Source: Bradyrhizobium sp. U87765 SZCCT0048
Lineage (GTDB): Bacteria; Pseudomonadota; Alphaproteobacteria; Rhizobiales; Xanthobacteraceae
Length of the DNA: 64,000 nucleotides
Direction: 5' to 3'
Assembly: GCF_018131225.1 (NCBI RefSeq)
Contig: NZ_JAFCMM010000005.1
Location: 558,001 to 622,000, forward strand
Below, one piece after another: positions 26,718-35,324 of the stretch. The notes under the pieces were generated by a model. That model was not told where the DNA came from and searched no databases. It was given only the letters and a program-made list of their open reading frames with translations. Each line of letters opens with the position of its first letter. Position 1 is the stretch's first letter. The position numbers were made by a program, and so were the translations under genes.

Positions 26718-27701
26718 ATGTCCAAGGCCTTGTGGGCTTGTGCGATCCTGTGGTGTTGCCTGATCGCGCGTGCACCCGCCGCCGGCATCCAGCTCCTCGA
26801 TTCCGATCCGCGCCTGACCGGGGCGATCTGGTATCCCTGCGCCGGTGAAGTCAGGGACATCCCGCTCGGGCCGCTCGCGGTGTCGCCGGAGATCAAGCTG
26901 GCCGGTGTCCGGGATTGTCCGGTCACCGGCGCGAAGCTTCCGCTGATCGTGATCTCCCATGGCCGCGGCAGCTGGTTCACGATGCATCAGGACACGGCCG
27001 AAGCGCTCGCCGACGCCGGCTTCGTCGTCGCCGCGATCAATCATCCCGGCGACAACGGCCGCGATCGCTCGCAGAGCGAGGGGCTGGCCGTGTGGGCCAC
27101 GCGTCCGGCGGACATGGTGCGGCTTGTCGACTTCATGCTGAACGACTGGAAGGACCGCGCGGCGATCGATCCCGCGCGTATCGGTTTCTTCGGCTTTTCC
27201 AAGGGCGCTTTCACCGGGCTGCTGCTCGTCGGAGCGACGCCGGACTACCAGCGGCAGGCGTCGCGATGCACCAATGATACGCCATTCTGCGTGCAGCTTC
27301 GCAGCGGCGACGTGCCGCACAACCTGCCGCAGGACGCACGGATCAAGGCGGCGGTGCTTGCCGACCCCGCCCACAGCGGCGTGTTCACCGGGGCGACGCT
27401 GGCGGGCATTCATGTCCCGCTGCAGGTCTGGCGATCAGAACTCGCCACCGAGGGGACCGGCGTCGATCCCGAAGGCGTCGCGCGCGTCTTCGCGGCCCTG
27501 CCGGGGACGCCGGAGATTCATGTCGTGCCGGCCGGCCACTTCGCCTTCCTGACGCCGTGCTCGCCTGCATTCGCCGCGGCGCTGCCGCGCTTCTGCACCG
27601 ATCCGCCGGGCTTCGACCGCGTCGCCTTCCACCGCGGCTTCGATGCCAGCGTCGTGCGGTTCTTTCGCGCGCAGCTCGCGGGGGAGCGTGACATGCGCTG
27701 A
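26718..27701 (+). CDS. Exported alpha/beta hydrolase (dienelactone hydrolase / PAF-acetylhydrolase-like)
   Basis: 327 residues with a signal peptide (ALWACAILWCCLIARAPAAG). The alpha/beta hydrolase core shows PLIVISHGRGSWFTMHQDTA as the oxyanion strand, GFFGFSKGAFTGLLLVG with nucleophile in GFSKG, and HVVPAGHFAFL as the likely catalytic His. Several cysteines (IWYPCAGEV, RDCPVTG, RCTNDTPFC, TPCSPAF, RFCTD) suggest disulphides in the periplasm. The ATG at 26718 has GGGGGCGACGGTG before it. Substrate unknown. Confidence 0.82.
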   Translation: MSKALWACAILWCCLIARAPAAGIQLLDSDPRLTGAIWYPCAGEVRDIPLGPLAVSPEIKLAGVRDCPVTGAKLPLIVISHGRGSWFTMHQDTAEALADAGFVVAAINHPGDNGRDRSQSEGLAVWATRPADMVRLVDFMLNDWKDRAAIDPARIGFFGFSKGAFTGLLLVGATPDYQRQASRCTNDTPFCVQLRSGDVPHNLPQDARIKAAVLADPAHSGVFTGATLAGIHVPLQVWRSELATEGTGVDPEGVARVFAALPGTPEIHVVPAGHFAFLTPCSPAFAAALPRFCTDPPGFDRVAFHRGFDASVVRFFRAQLAGERDMR

Positions 27702-27777
27702 AGCTGCTGTCGTCCGGTCGTCTCCTCCCCGCTCGCCGCTTATCCCGATCACCCGATCAGCAAAGGACCGCGCCGTC

Positions 27778-28308
27778 GTGCCCAACCCCCATGATTTTCA
27801 CACCCCGCAATCGTCCTATACCAAGGAGGAGCTGCTGCGATCGAGCGAAGGCGGCTATTTCGGCCCGGGCAATGCGCAACTGCCGGCGCCGCCGATGCTG
27901 ATGATGGATCGCATCACCGCGATCACCATGGATGGCGGCGCGTTCGGCAAGGGCCATGTCGTCGGTGAGCTCGATGTTTCCCCTGGCCTGTGGTTCTTCG
28001 GCTGTCACTTCGCCGGCGATCCGGTGATGCCGGGCTGTCTCGGCCTCGATGCGATGTGGCAGATGGTCGGCTACTGGCTCGGCTGGTCGGGATCGCCGGG
28101 CAAGGGCCGCGCCCTTGGCGTTGGCGAGGTGAAGCTGAGGGGGCATATCACGCCGGACATCCGGCGCGTGCGCTATGAGGTCGACATGCGCCAGGTGAGG
28201 CGCGGCCGCCTGGTGCTCGGCATCGCGGACGGCCGCGTGTTCGCCGACGACGCCTGCGTCTATGTCGCCGCGGAGATGCGGGTTGGCCTCGTCGCGCCGC
28301 AGGCGTGA
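27778..28308 (+). CDS. fabA: 3-hydroxyacyl-[acyl-carrier-protein] dehydratase FabA
   Basis: 176 residues, the normal FabA length. Signature FGPGNAQLPAPPMLMMDRIT and the active-site segment FFGCHFAGDPVMPGCLGLDA (catalytic His, with an Asp-containing helix behind it) identify a FabA hot-dog dehydratase, able to dehydrate 3-hydroxydecanoyl-ACP and isomerise trans-2 to cis-3. A GTG start at 27778 gives the usual N-terminus (HTPQSSYTKEELL). In Rhizobiales fabA normally lies with fabB and irr; here it is alone, so it may be a paralogue. Confidence 0.9.
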   Translation: MPNPHDFHTPQSSYTKEELLRSSEGGYFGPGNAQLPAPPMLMMDRITAITMDGGAFGKGHVVGELDVSPGLWFFGCHFAGDPVMPGCLGLDAMWQMVGYWLGWSGSPGKGRALGVGEVKLRGHITPDIRRVRYEVDMRQVRRGRLVLGIADGRVFADDACVYVAAEMRVGLVAPQA

Positions 28309-28320
28309 GCGGGATGACTT

Positions 28321-28440
28321 CCTCATGGTGAGCGCGGCAACGCCGCGCGTCTCGAACCATGAGGCGGATGCGCTGAAGGCCCGGGCCGCATCCTTCGAGA
28401 CGGCTGCTGCGCAGCCTCCTCACGATGCGGGGAAAAGTTG
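28321..28440. repeat. Dispersed repeat with CCTCATGGT/ACCATGAGG inverted ends
   Basis: The left half (28321-28364) has CCTCATGGT paired with ACCATGAGG around GCGCGGCAACGCCGCGC, itself a hairpin. The right half contains GCATCCTTCGAGACGGCTGC and CCTCCTCACGATGC. This arrangement is typical of short palindromic repeats scattered through Bradyrhizobium-type genomes. It separates convergent genes. Confidence 0.7.
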
Positions 28441-28561
28441 TCCCGCATGAGCCCGGAAACATGCGGGGATGACCGTTCACGCCGCCCCGGATATCGCTAC
28501 GCTCATCCAGGCGACAGGCTGTCTCATCAGAAGATGAGCGTTCAAGTCACGCCCATCCGCC

Positions 28562-29869
28562 TCAGTGCGGATTCTCCAGGCTGAACATTTCCTGCTGCTC
28601 GTCATAGGCGAACAGCTCGCCGTAGCGGCCCCAGGAGACGATGGTCTTCAGCGTTTCGTCGGCGTAGTCCTCGGACATGTAGTCCTCGAGCTCGTTGCGG
28701 AAACGCGCGACCGGGGCGGTGTGCGAGGGGCGCTCGTCGAGCACGCGGCGGATCAGGCCGATCAGCGGCACGTAGGTGACGAGGTGTTCGGCGAACAGGC
28801 GCTTGCGCGCATCGGTCTCCAGGTGGGCGAAATGCTTGCCGGCCTCGGTCAGCGTGACGTCGCCCTCGCTGAGCTGGGCGAAGCGCAGCAGCTGCAGCGC
28901 TTCCGCGAGGTGGAACAGCTCGTCGGCCTCCAGCTGCAGGCTCTCGGCGAGCACGGGAAGGTCGGCGTGGCCGTTGTAGGGCGGGCCGGCGAGCGTCTCG
29001 ACGAGACCCGAGATCAGGTTCGACGACACATGGTTGAGCGCCATGCCGACGCCGGCGCCGTGGAAGCCTTCCACCGTCGGCGCGCGCGGCTCGGCGCGCT
29101 GGGTCATGCGCGCATAGATGCTGTCGACGAGGGCGCGGAACACCGGGTCGAGGCGGTTGCGCGGATGCGGCAGGTCGACCTTGATCTCGGCGGCGACGCG
29201 GCCGGGGTTGGACGAGAACACCAGGATGCGGTCGCACATCAGCACCGCTTCCTCGATGTTGTGGGTGACGATCAGCACCGACTTGATCGGCAGGCGGCCC
29301 TCGATCCAGAGGTCGACGAGGTCGGTGCGCAGCGTCTCGGCGGTCAGCACGTCGAGCGCCGAGAACGGCTCGTCCATCAGCAGCAGGTCGGGATGGACGA
29401 CGAGGGCGCGGGCGAAGCCGACGCGCTGGCGCATGCCGCCGGACAATTCCTTGGGATAGGCCGACTCGAAGCCGTCGAGGCCGATCAGGTCGATGGCCGC
29501 GAGCGCGCGCTTGCGCCGTTCGCTGCGCTCGACGCCGAGCGCTTCGAGCCCGAGCTCGACGTTCTGCAGCACGGTGAGCCAGGGAAACAGCGCGAACGAC
29601 TGGAACACCATGGAGACGCCGTGCGGCGGCCCCTTGATGGTCTCGCCGCGGCACAGCGCGTCGCCGGACGACGGCGAGGTGAGGCCGGCGATGATGCGCA
29701 GCAGCGTCGACTTGCCCGAGCCGGAACGGCCGAGCAGCCCGACGATCTCGCCGGAGCGGATGGCGAGATCGACGTTCTCCAGCACCAGGAGATCCTCGCC
29801 GCTGCCCTTGGGGAACGAGCGCGAGACGTTGCGGATGTCGATCAGGTACGGGACGGTGGGATCGAGCAT
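28562..29869 (-). CDS. ABC transporter ATP-binding protein with C-terminal AAA-associated domain
   Basis: 435 residues. Residues 1-250 are an ATPase of the nitrate/sulfonate/taurine class: Walker A GLLGRSGSGKST, signature LSGGMRQRVGFARAL, Walker B LLLMDEPFSALD, and the H-loop in VTHNIEEA. The remaining ~170 residues (SSNLISGLVETLAGPPYNGH onward to the C-terminus) form a separate helical/winged domain known as the AAA-associated C-terminal domain, found on ATPases partnered with double permeases. GGAGAT precedes the ATG at 29869, 13 bases after the permease stop. Confidence 0.9.
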   Translation of the reverse strand: MLDPTVPYLIDIRNVSRSFPKGSGEDLLVLENVDLAIRSGEIVGLLGRSGSGKSTLLRIIAGLTSPSSGDALCRGETIKGPPHGVSMVFQSFALFPWLTVLQNVELGLEALGVERSERRKRALAAIDLIGLDGFESAYPKELSGGMRQRVGFARALVVHPDLLLMDEPFSALDVLTAETLRTDLVDLWIEGRLPIKSVLIVTHNIEEAVLMCDRILVFSSNPGRVAAEIKVDLPHPRNRLDPVFRALVDSIYARMTQRAEPRAPTVEGFHGAGVGMALNHVSSNLISGLVETLAGPPYNGHADLPVLAESLQLEADELFHLAEALQLLRFAQLSEGDVTLTEAGKHFAHLETDARKRLFAEHLVTYVPLIGLIRRVLDERPSHTAPVARFRNELEDYMSEDYADETLKTIVSWGRYGELFAYDEQQEMFSLENPH

Positions 29870-29882
29870 TTCGGATCTCCTG

Positions 29883-31616
29883 TCAGCCGAGACGCAGGCG
29901 GCGTTCGCCGAACGCATACAGCGGGCGCCACAGCAGGCGATTGAACAGCGTGACGAACACGCACATCACGGTGATGCCGAGCACCACGCGGGGAAAGTCG
30001 CCGGCCTCGGTGGCCTTGGCGATGTAGGCGCCGAGCCCGGTGGCGGTCAGCTTCTCGTCGCCCCAGCTCGCCACTTCGGCGACGATGGACGCGTTCCACG
30101 AACCGCCGGACGCGGTGATGGCGCCGGTGATGTAATAGGGGAAGATGCCGGGCAGGATGACCTTGACCCACCAGCGCCAGCCGCGCAGGTGCAGGCTGTC
30201 GGCGGCCTCGCGCATGTCGGTCGGGAAGGCGCTGGCGCCGGCGATGACGTTGAACAGGATGTACCACTGTGTGCCGAGGATCATCAGCGGGCTCAGCCAG
30301 ACATCGGCGTTGAGCCCGAAATGCACGATCAGCACCACGAACACCGGGAAGGCGAGGTTGGCGGGAAACGCGGCGAGAAACTGCGCCAGTGGCTGGATGC
30401 GCTCCGCAAGGCGCGGCCGAAGGCCGACCCAGACGCCGATCGGCACCCACACGAGGCTCGCCAGCGCCATCAGCACGATGACGCGCAGCAGGGTCAGCAC
30501 GCCGTCGCCGATCGCCACTGCGACGTCCGCCCAGCCGAGGGTTGTCGCGAGATAGTCGACGATGCGCCAGCCGGCATAGATGGTGCCGGCGAGGATCAGC
30601 GCCAGCCACAGCGCATCGAGGGCGCGCGACGGCTCGCGCCGGATCACCGGGCGGCGCGGCCGCTGCGGCAGGCGGATCTGGATCGAGGCCACCCACCGCC
30701 GCACCGCGACGAAAGGCACGGTCAGCATGCGCAGCGCCCGGGTGCGGCGGAACAGGTCGAGCACCCAGGATTCAGGCGCGGTCTGCGATGCGGTCTGCTC
30801 GAAGCGGAACTTGTCGGCCCACGCCACCACCGGGCGGAACAGCAACTGGTCGTAGGCGATGATCACCGCCAGCATGGTCAGCACGGCATAGCCGATCGCC
30901 GGCAGGTTCTGCTCCTTGATCGCCAGCGCGACATAGGAGCCGACGCCGGGCAGCGTCACGGTGGTGTCGCCGACGGTGATCGCCTCCGATGCCACCACGA
31001 AGAACCAGCCGCCGGACATCGACATCATCGCATTCCAGACGAGACCGGGCACCGCGAACGGCACGTCGAGGCGCCAGAAGCGCTGCCATGCCGAGAGGTG
31101 GAAGCTCTGCGACGCCTCGTCGAGATCCTTCGGAACGTTGCGCAGCGACTGGTACATGCTGAAGGTCATGTTCCAGGCTTGGCTGGTGAAGATCGCGAAC
31201 ACGCAGGCGAGCTCGGCGCCCAGCACCCGGCCCGGAAACAGGTTCATGAAGAACACGACCGTGAAGGTGAGGAAGCCGAGGATCGGCACCGACTGCAGGA
31301 TGTCCAGCATCGGGATCAGCACCATCTCGGCGCGCCGGCTCTTGGCCGCCAGCGCGGCGTAGATGAACGTGAACACCAGCGAGCAGGCCATCGCCAGCAG
31401 CATGCGCAACGTGGTGCGCAGCGCGTAGAGCGGCAGGTGCCAGGGATCGAGCGACAGCGGCGGCGCGTCCAGCGTCGACAGCGGCGCGTTGGTCTGTCGC
31501 GCGCCATAGGCGATCAGCACCAGCGTGCCGATCACCAGCACCAGCGCGACGACGTCCCAGACGTTCGGCGCCAGCGTCCGGCCGAGGGCGGGAGGGGAGA
31601 GCTTGCGGGACGTCAT
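29883..31616 (-). CDS. ABC transporter permease, two fused permease domains
   Basis: 577 residues containing two copies of a BPD-type transmembrane domain. EAA-like loops are seen in both halves: KDLDEASQSFHLSAWQRFWR in the first, and the region around REAADSLHLRGWRWWVKVIL in the second. One gene therefore supplies both halves of the channel. The ATG at 31616 (MTSRKLSPPALGR) is preferred to a longer frame. With the downstream ATPase it forms an importer of the nitrate/sulfonate/bicarbonate type; no binding protein is encoded next to it, so the substrate is unclear. Confidence 0.88.
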   Translation of the reverse strand: MTSRKLSPPALGRTLAPNVWDVVALVLVIGTLVLIAYGARQTNAPLSTLDAPPLSLDPWHLPLYALRTTLRMLLAMACSLVFTFIYAALAAKSRRAEMVLIPMLDILQSVPILGFLTFTVVFFMNLFPGRVLGAELACVFAIFTSQAWNMTFSMYQSLRNVPKDLDEASQSFHLSAWQRFWRLDVPFAVPGLVWNAMMSMSGGWFFVVASEAITVGDTTVTLPGVGSYVALAIKEQNLPAIGYAVLTMLAVIIAYDQLLFRPVVAWADKFRFEQTASQTAPESWVLDLFRRTRALRMLTVPFVAVRRWVASIQIRLPQRPRRPVIRREPSRALDALWLALILAGTIYAGWRIVDYLATTLGWADVAVAIGDGVLTLLRVIVLMALASLVWVPIGVWVGLRPRLAERIQPLAQFLAAFPANLAFPVFVVLIVHFGLNADVWLSPLMILGTQWYILFNVIAGASAFPTDMREAADSLHLRGWRWWVKVILPGIFPYYITGAITASGGSWNASIVAEVASWGDEKLTATGLGAYIAKATEAGDFPRVVLGITVMCVFVTLFNRLLWRPLYAFGERRLRLG

Positions 31617-31737
31617 GCGGCGGGGCCCTGGGGACGGACGTAGGATGCGGGACACAGAGGTATTGCCCTGCAACATATGACATTGTTGTGACGGCGAGGC
31701 GAGCGGTTCGCCAATCCGCGTGGGCTGAACAAAAGAC

Positions 31738-31770
31738 GACGCCCCCGCCCGCGGGGCGGGCAGGGGCGTC
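31738..31770 (-). terminator. Rho-independent terminator of the dmeRF operon
   Basis: Hairpin with GACGCCCC (31738-31745) paired to GGGGCGTC (31763-31770) and an inner GCCCG/CGGGC, one internal mismatch and a 5-base loop. Read on the minus strand it is followed within four bases by TTTT, and it lies about 25 bases past the dmeF stop. Confidence 0.8.
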
Positions 31771-31793
31771 GGCCGATCTGAGGTGAGGCAGGG

Positions 31794-33095
31794 TCAGGCC
31801 GCGCGGGCGGCCGGCGGGTGGCGGACCTCGATGGTGACGTGGGAGAGGTCGGCGAAGCGGGCGAGACGGCCGCGGTAGTAGTCGCCGTCGCGCATGGTGG
31901 CCGTCATGATCGAGACGATGGCGCCGAGATGGCCGGGGCCGAGCCGCCACAGGTGCAGGTCGGTGAGCTCGTCGCCGTCGGCCTCGATGGTGCGGCGGAC
32001 CTTGTCGGCGATCTGCCGGTCGGCGGTGCGGTCGAGCAGGATGCTGCCGGTGTCGCGCACCAGGCCATAGGACCAGTTGGCGATCACGAGGGCGCCAACG
32101 AGGCCGGCGAGCGGATCCATCCACAGCCAGCCGAAGGCACGCGCCAGCACCAGGCCGAGGATCACCAGCACCGACACCGCCGCATCGGCGATGACATGCA
32201 CCAGCGCCGCGCGCATGTTGTTGTCGCGGTGGTGGGCGCCGCCGCCATGGTCGTGCTCGGCGAATGCGATGGCATGGTCGTGGTCGCGGCCGGCAATGCG
32301 CCAGCGCACCCGGGCAGTGAAGGCATGCGGCTCGGGGATGTCGTCGCGGGATTCGAGATAGCCGCCGCGGTTCTCGAAGGCGAACAGCTGGCGGGCGCCG
32401 TCCGGCCGCACCGTCTCGATGGTCAGCGCGGCGGCGTCCGGCAGCGCGCCGGCGTCGGTCGTGATGCGAAAGCGCGGCGGCACGCCGTCCTCGAACACCG
32501 CGACGGTGAGGCGGTCGTCGCCGTCGCCAACGGCGAAGCTCTCCTCGTCATGGTCGTGGTTGGCGTGGTCATGGCTGTGGCCATGACCGTGACCAGGGCC
32601 GTGGTGATGACCGTGGCTGTGGCCGTGGTCATGGCCGCCGGACAGCAGCCAGGCGCTGGCAACGTTAACGGCAAGGCCGAGCACCGCGATCGGAATCGCC
32701 TCGCGGAAGCTGATCGGCACCGGGTTGAGGAAGCGCTCGATCGCCTCGTAGGCGATCAGCAGCGCGATCATCGCCAGGATGATGGCGCTGGTGTAGCCGG
32801 CGAGGTCGCCGAATTTTCCGGTGCCGAAGGTGAAGCTGTCGTCGTTGGCATGGCGGCGGGCGTAGGTGTAGGCCAGCGCCGCCAGCAGCAGCGCGCCGGC
32901 ATGGGTCGACATGTGCAGGCCATCGGCGATCAGCGCCAGCGATCCGAACATCGCGCCGCCGGCGATCTCTGCGACCATCATCGCGGCGCACAGCCAGATC
33001 ACCGCCCAGGTGCGGCGCTCGGCGCGGGCGTGATCGGGGCCGAGGAAGACATGGTTGTGACGGGCGGAGAGGGCTGCGGCCTGCAGGTCGGTCAT
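31794..33095 (-). CDS. dmeF: Cation diffusion facilitator, Co(II)/Ni(II) exporter DmeF
   Basis: 433 residues. Six membrane spans with metal-site residues HMSTHAGALLL (TM2, preceded by IADGL) and HVIADAAVSVL (TM5). The TM4-TM5 cytoplasmic loop begins with a His/Asp/Gly-rich run (GHDHGHSHGHHHGPGHGHGH and beyond) and continues into about 90 residues of beta-rich sequence (LTVAVFEDGVPPRFRITTDA; ARVRWRIAGRDHDHAIAF), which is unusually long for a CDF loop. The C-terminal part is the ferredoxin-like cytoplasmic domain. Downstream of the DmeR regulator by 16 bases, which identifies the pair as dmeRF. Confidence 0.88.
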   Translation of the reverse strand: MTDLQAAALSARHNHVFLGPDHARAERRTWAVIWLCAAMMVAEIAGGAMFGSLALIADGLHMSTHAGALLLAALAYTYARRHANDDSFTFGTGKFGDLAGYTSAIILAMIALLIAYEAIERFLNPVPISFREAIPIAVLGLAVNVASAWLLSGGHDHGHSHGHHHGPGHGHGHSHDHANHDHDEESFAVGDGDDRLTVAVFEDGVPPRFRITTDAGALPDAAALTIETVRPDGARQLFAFENRGGYLESRDDIPEPHAFTARVRWRIAGRDHDHAIAFAEHDHGGGAHHRDNNMRAALVHVIADAAVSVLVILGLVLARAFGWLWMDPLAGLVGALVIANWSYGLVRDTGSILLDRTADRQIADKVRRTIEADGDELTDLHLWRLGPGHLGAIVSIMTATMRDGDYYRGRLARFADLSHVTIEVRHPPAARAA

Positions 33096-33111
33096 GGAAG
33101 CACCCTTGCGC

Positions 33112-33390
33112 TTACTTCATGTAGGTGTGGACGACTTCGATCAGTTGCTCGGCGGCATCGGCATCGAGGGCGCCGGGATTCTTGTGGGGATCGACGAGAT
33201 GGGTGCGGATGTGATCCTCCACCACCTCGGCCATCAGGCCGGCGACGCCGCCGCGCACGCCGGCGATCATGTGCATGATGCGCTCGCAGCCGGCCTCTTC
33301 CTCGAGCGCGCGCTCGATGGCCTCGACCTGGCCGCGGATGCGGCGCACCCGCGCCAGCAGCTTCTTCTTCTCGCGAATGGTATGGCTCAT
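33112..33390 (-). CDS. dmeR: CsoR/RcnR-family metal-sensing repressor DmeR
   Basis: 92 residues, all helical. The RcnR-type fingerprint is present: N-terminal His (MSHTIREK), Cys in GCERIMHMIAGVRGGV and His residues in that helix and in VEDHIRTHL. These residues in RcnR/DmeR bind Ni(II) or Co(II), lowering DNA affinity. First gene of the dmeRF operon, with a G/C-tract operator just upstream at 33407. The ATG at 33390 has weak Shine-Dalgarno context. Confidence 0.9.
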   Translation of the reverse strand: MSHTIREKKKLLARVRRIRGQVEAIERALEEEAGCERIMHMIAGVRGGVAGLMAEVVEDHIRTHLVDPHKNPGALDADAAEQLIEVVHTYMK

Positions 33391-33406
33391 GGCACGCTAT
33401 ATAGCC

Positions 33407-33416
33407 TACCCCCCTA
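33407..33416 (-). promoter_or_regulatory. Putative DmeR operator (TA-C6-TA)
   Basis: TACCCCCCTA, read on the minus strand as TAGGGGGGTA, 17 bases upstream of the dmeR start. A run of six G/C flanked by TA-containing half-sites is the known operator type for RcnR/DmeR regulators. Confidence 0.7.
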
Positions 33417-33535
33417 TCCTAAGCTAGCCCTAAAAAGCGACGGCCATGCCACGGCCTGCGCCGGGGGGAGGCAAGGGATTGGGAAGGCATGATCGGGGCG
33501 CCGGGCGCGTCAGGTCCGCTGCGCACGGCGCCAGG

Positions 33536-34348
33536 TCAGGTCCGCGTGCGGCGCGCCGTGGCGGTGCGCCGGGGCGGGCGGGGCGTCGGCGCGGACGGGG
33601 ATGCCGCCGCCGTGGCCTTCGACCGCGCCACCGGCTTCGGCGCCAGCGCACGATGGCGCACGGTCATCAGCAGGCGCAAATAGCCCGAGGCGGTCAGCTT
33701 GAGGCTTCCGTCGGGCAGGCCGAGCACGCGGTCGAGCGCGACCTCATAAAGACGGACACGCTGCTCCAGCGCGCGGATCGCGCCTTTGGTCGGCGCGTGG
33801 CCGGCGCGGATGTGGCTGACGATGTCGGCGACGAGGCCGCGCGTCGCGCCGCCGAGCTGGAGGATCATGTCGGCGACGCCAGCGGGATCGAACGTCCTGA
33901 ATACCCCCTCCGTGACGCCCTGGCTGATGATGGCGGTGAGCAGGGGATGGAACGCGGCGCTGCTGGCGAGATTGATGCGGTGGAACAGAACCTGGTTCTC
34001 GGGCCGGAACAGCGTCTCGAACAGCGCCCACTGCGTCACGGCGTGCTCGATCTTGTTCTGCCGCAGCCGCGCCATCAGCGTGTTGAGGCGCGTCAGCGCG
34101 TCGAGGTCCGGCGCATCGATGATGTCCCGCACGCTGGCGAGCGCGGCGGCGGTGAAGCGCTCGGCCAGCGCCTCGAGCAGCGCCTCCTTGGACGAGAAGT
34201 AATGGTAGAACGCGCCCTTGGAGACGCCGGCGGCGGCGATGACGTCGTTGAGGCTCGCCTGGTCGTAGCCGCGGGCGAGGAACAGCGCCTGGGCGCAGTC
34301 GAGCAGCTCGTTGCGGCGCACCTCCGGATGCTTGACGACGCGGGGCAA
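33536..34348 (-). CDS. TetR-family transcriptional regulator
   Basis: About 270 residues. The helix-turn-helix is RRNELLDCAQALFLARGYDQ followed by ASLNDVIAAAGVSKGAFYHY. The ligand domain ends near residue 220, after which there is a basic, Pro/Ala/Arg-rich tail (about 45 residues) that is probably disordered. The start is taken as TTG at 34348 (LPRVVKHPEVRR) with GGAGAGG upstream; the longer frame reads through the operator at 34401. It probably represses itself and the divergent ICMT-like gene. Confidence 0.82.
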   Translation of the reverse strand: MPRVVKHPEVRRNELLDCAQALFLARGYDQASLNDVIAAAGVSKGAFYHYFSSKEALLEALAERFTAAALASVRDIIDAPDLDALTRLNTLMARLRQNKIEHAVTQWALFETLFRPENQVLFHRINLASSAAFHPLLTAIISQGVTEGVFRTFDPAGVADMILQLGGATRGLVADIVSHIRAGHAPTKGAIRALEQRVRLYEVALDRVLGLPDGSLKLTASGYLRLLMTVRHRALAPKPVARSKATAAASPSAPTPRPPRRTATARRTRT

Positions 34349-34400
34349 GGCCTCTCCTCGGTTGTCCGATCCGTGGCGCCACGGATCGCGGGGTTGTCTG

Positions 34401-34417
34401 ACCGACCATTGGTCGGT
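34401..34417. promoter_or_regulatory. TetR operator, ACCGACC-N3-GGTCGGT
   Basis: 17-bp palindrome ACCGACCATTGGTCGGT in the divergent promoter between the TetR gene and the ICMT-like gene, with a further half-site GGTCGGT at 34431-34437. It has the same 7-3-7 layout as the site at 59472-59488 that belongs to another TetR gene. Confidence 0.8.
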
Positions 34418-34599
34418 ATAATAGACTGATGGTCGGTCTGCGGCAATGCTGCAATGACTATTGTCGCCCGATAATGGCGCCGATGGTCCGGGCATCCGCA
34501 CCGACCGCAGATCGGCAGACGCGTCCGCGTCCGGTCTGCAAAGGGTCCCGCAAGAGACGGCCGGCCGGATGCGCCGGACCGTCGGGCAAGAGGTGCTTC

Positions 34600-35292
34600 A
34601 TGAGCACGACGTCGTTGATCGGCAGGATTATCGTTCAGACCGTGGTGTGGTTCGGCGCGATGGGCGCGCTGCTGTTCGCCGGCGCCGGCACGGTGCGCTG
34701 GCCCGCCGCCTGGGTGTTCATGGTCGGCATGTGCGCATTCGGGGTGTGGCGCGGCATCGTCATGGTGCGGCGCGACCCGGCGCTCGTCGCCGAACGCACG
34801 CGATCGATGATGCAGCCCGGACAGCCGCGTGCCGACAAGATCTTCGTCGTCGTGCTCTGCTGCATGATGATGGCGTGGCTGGTGGTGATGGGCGTCGATG
34901 TCATGCGCGTGCAGTGGTCGCATATGCCGCTGTGGCTGCAGGCCGCGGGCGGCGCACTGCTGTTCGCCGGTGGCTGGCTCGCCGATCGCGTGATGCGCGA
35001 GAACAGTTTTGCCGCCGCGGTGGTCAAGATCCAGAGCGAGCGCAGGCAGACGGTGATTTCGAGCGGTCCTTATGCGGTCGTGCGCCATCCGATGTATTCG
35101 GGCATGGTGTTCGTGTTTCTCGGCATCGCGCTGCTGCTCGGGTCGTGGTGGGGCGCCGTGATCGCCATCGTGCTGTCGCTGATGTTCTGTATCCGCATTG
35201 CGATCGAGGAGAAGGCGCTGCGCGAAGGGCTCGCCGGCTATGGCGACTATGCCGTGCGCGTGCCGTGGCGCCTCATTCCCCATGTCTGGTAA
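34600..35292 (+). CDS. Isoprenylcysteine carboxyl methyltransferase (ICMT)-like membrane protein
   Basis: 230 residues with about five membrane spans. The C-terminal SAM-binding region carries SGPYAVVRHPMYSGMVFVFL and EEKALREGLAGYGDYAVRVP followed by WRLIPHVW, the ICMT/phospholipid-methyltransferase (PEMT-like) signature. It would methylate a lipid or hydrophobic substrate using S-adenosylmethionine; bacteria have no prenylated CaaX proteins, so the substrate is unknown. Divergent from and probably repressed by the TetR gene. Its last codons and stop belong to a 15-bp tandem repeat. Confidence 0.85.
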   Translation: MSTTSLIGRIIVQTVVWFGAMGALLFAGAGTVRWPAAWVFMVGMCAFGVWRGIVMVRRDPALVAERTRSMMQPGQPRADKIFVVVLCCMMMAWLVVMGVDVMRVQWSHMPLWLQAAGGALLFAGGWLADRVMRENSFAAAVVKIQSERRQTVISSGPYAVVRHPMYSGMVFVFLGIALLLGSWWGAVIAIVLSLMFCIRIAIEEKALREGLAGYGDYAVRVPWRLIPHVW

Positions 35293-35324
35293 TCCCACGT
35301 CTGGTAATCCCATGTCTGGTAATT
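35281..35324. repeat. 15-bp tandem repeat across the ICMT stop codon
   Basis: Three near-identical units: CATGTCTGGTAATCC (35281-35295), CACGTCTGGTAATCC (35296-35310) and CATGTCTGGTAATTT (35311-35325). The first contains the His-Val-Trp-stop end of the ICMT-like gene. Confidence 0.85.

Noticed and set aside
28565..31643. Long plus-strand frames opposite the ABC ATPase and permease genes.
   Set aside because: Composition is typical of antisense shadows (many His, Arg, Gln, Asp) and no domain can be seen.
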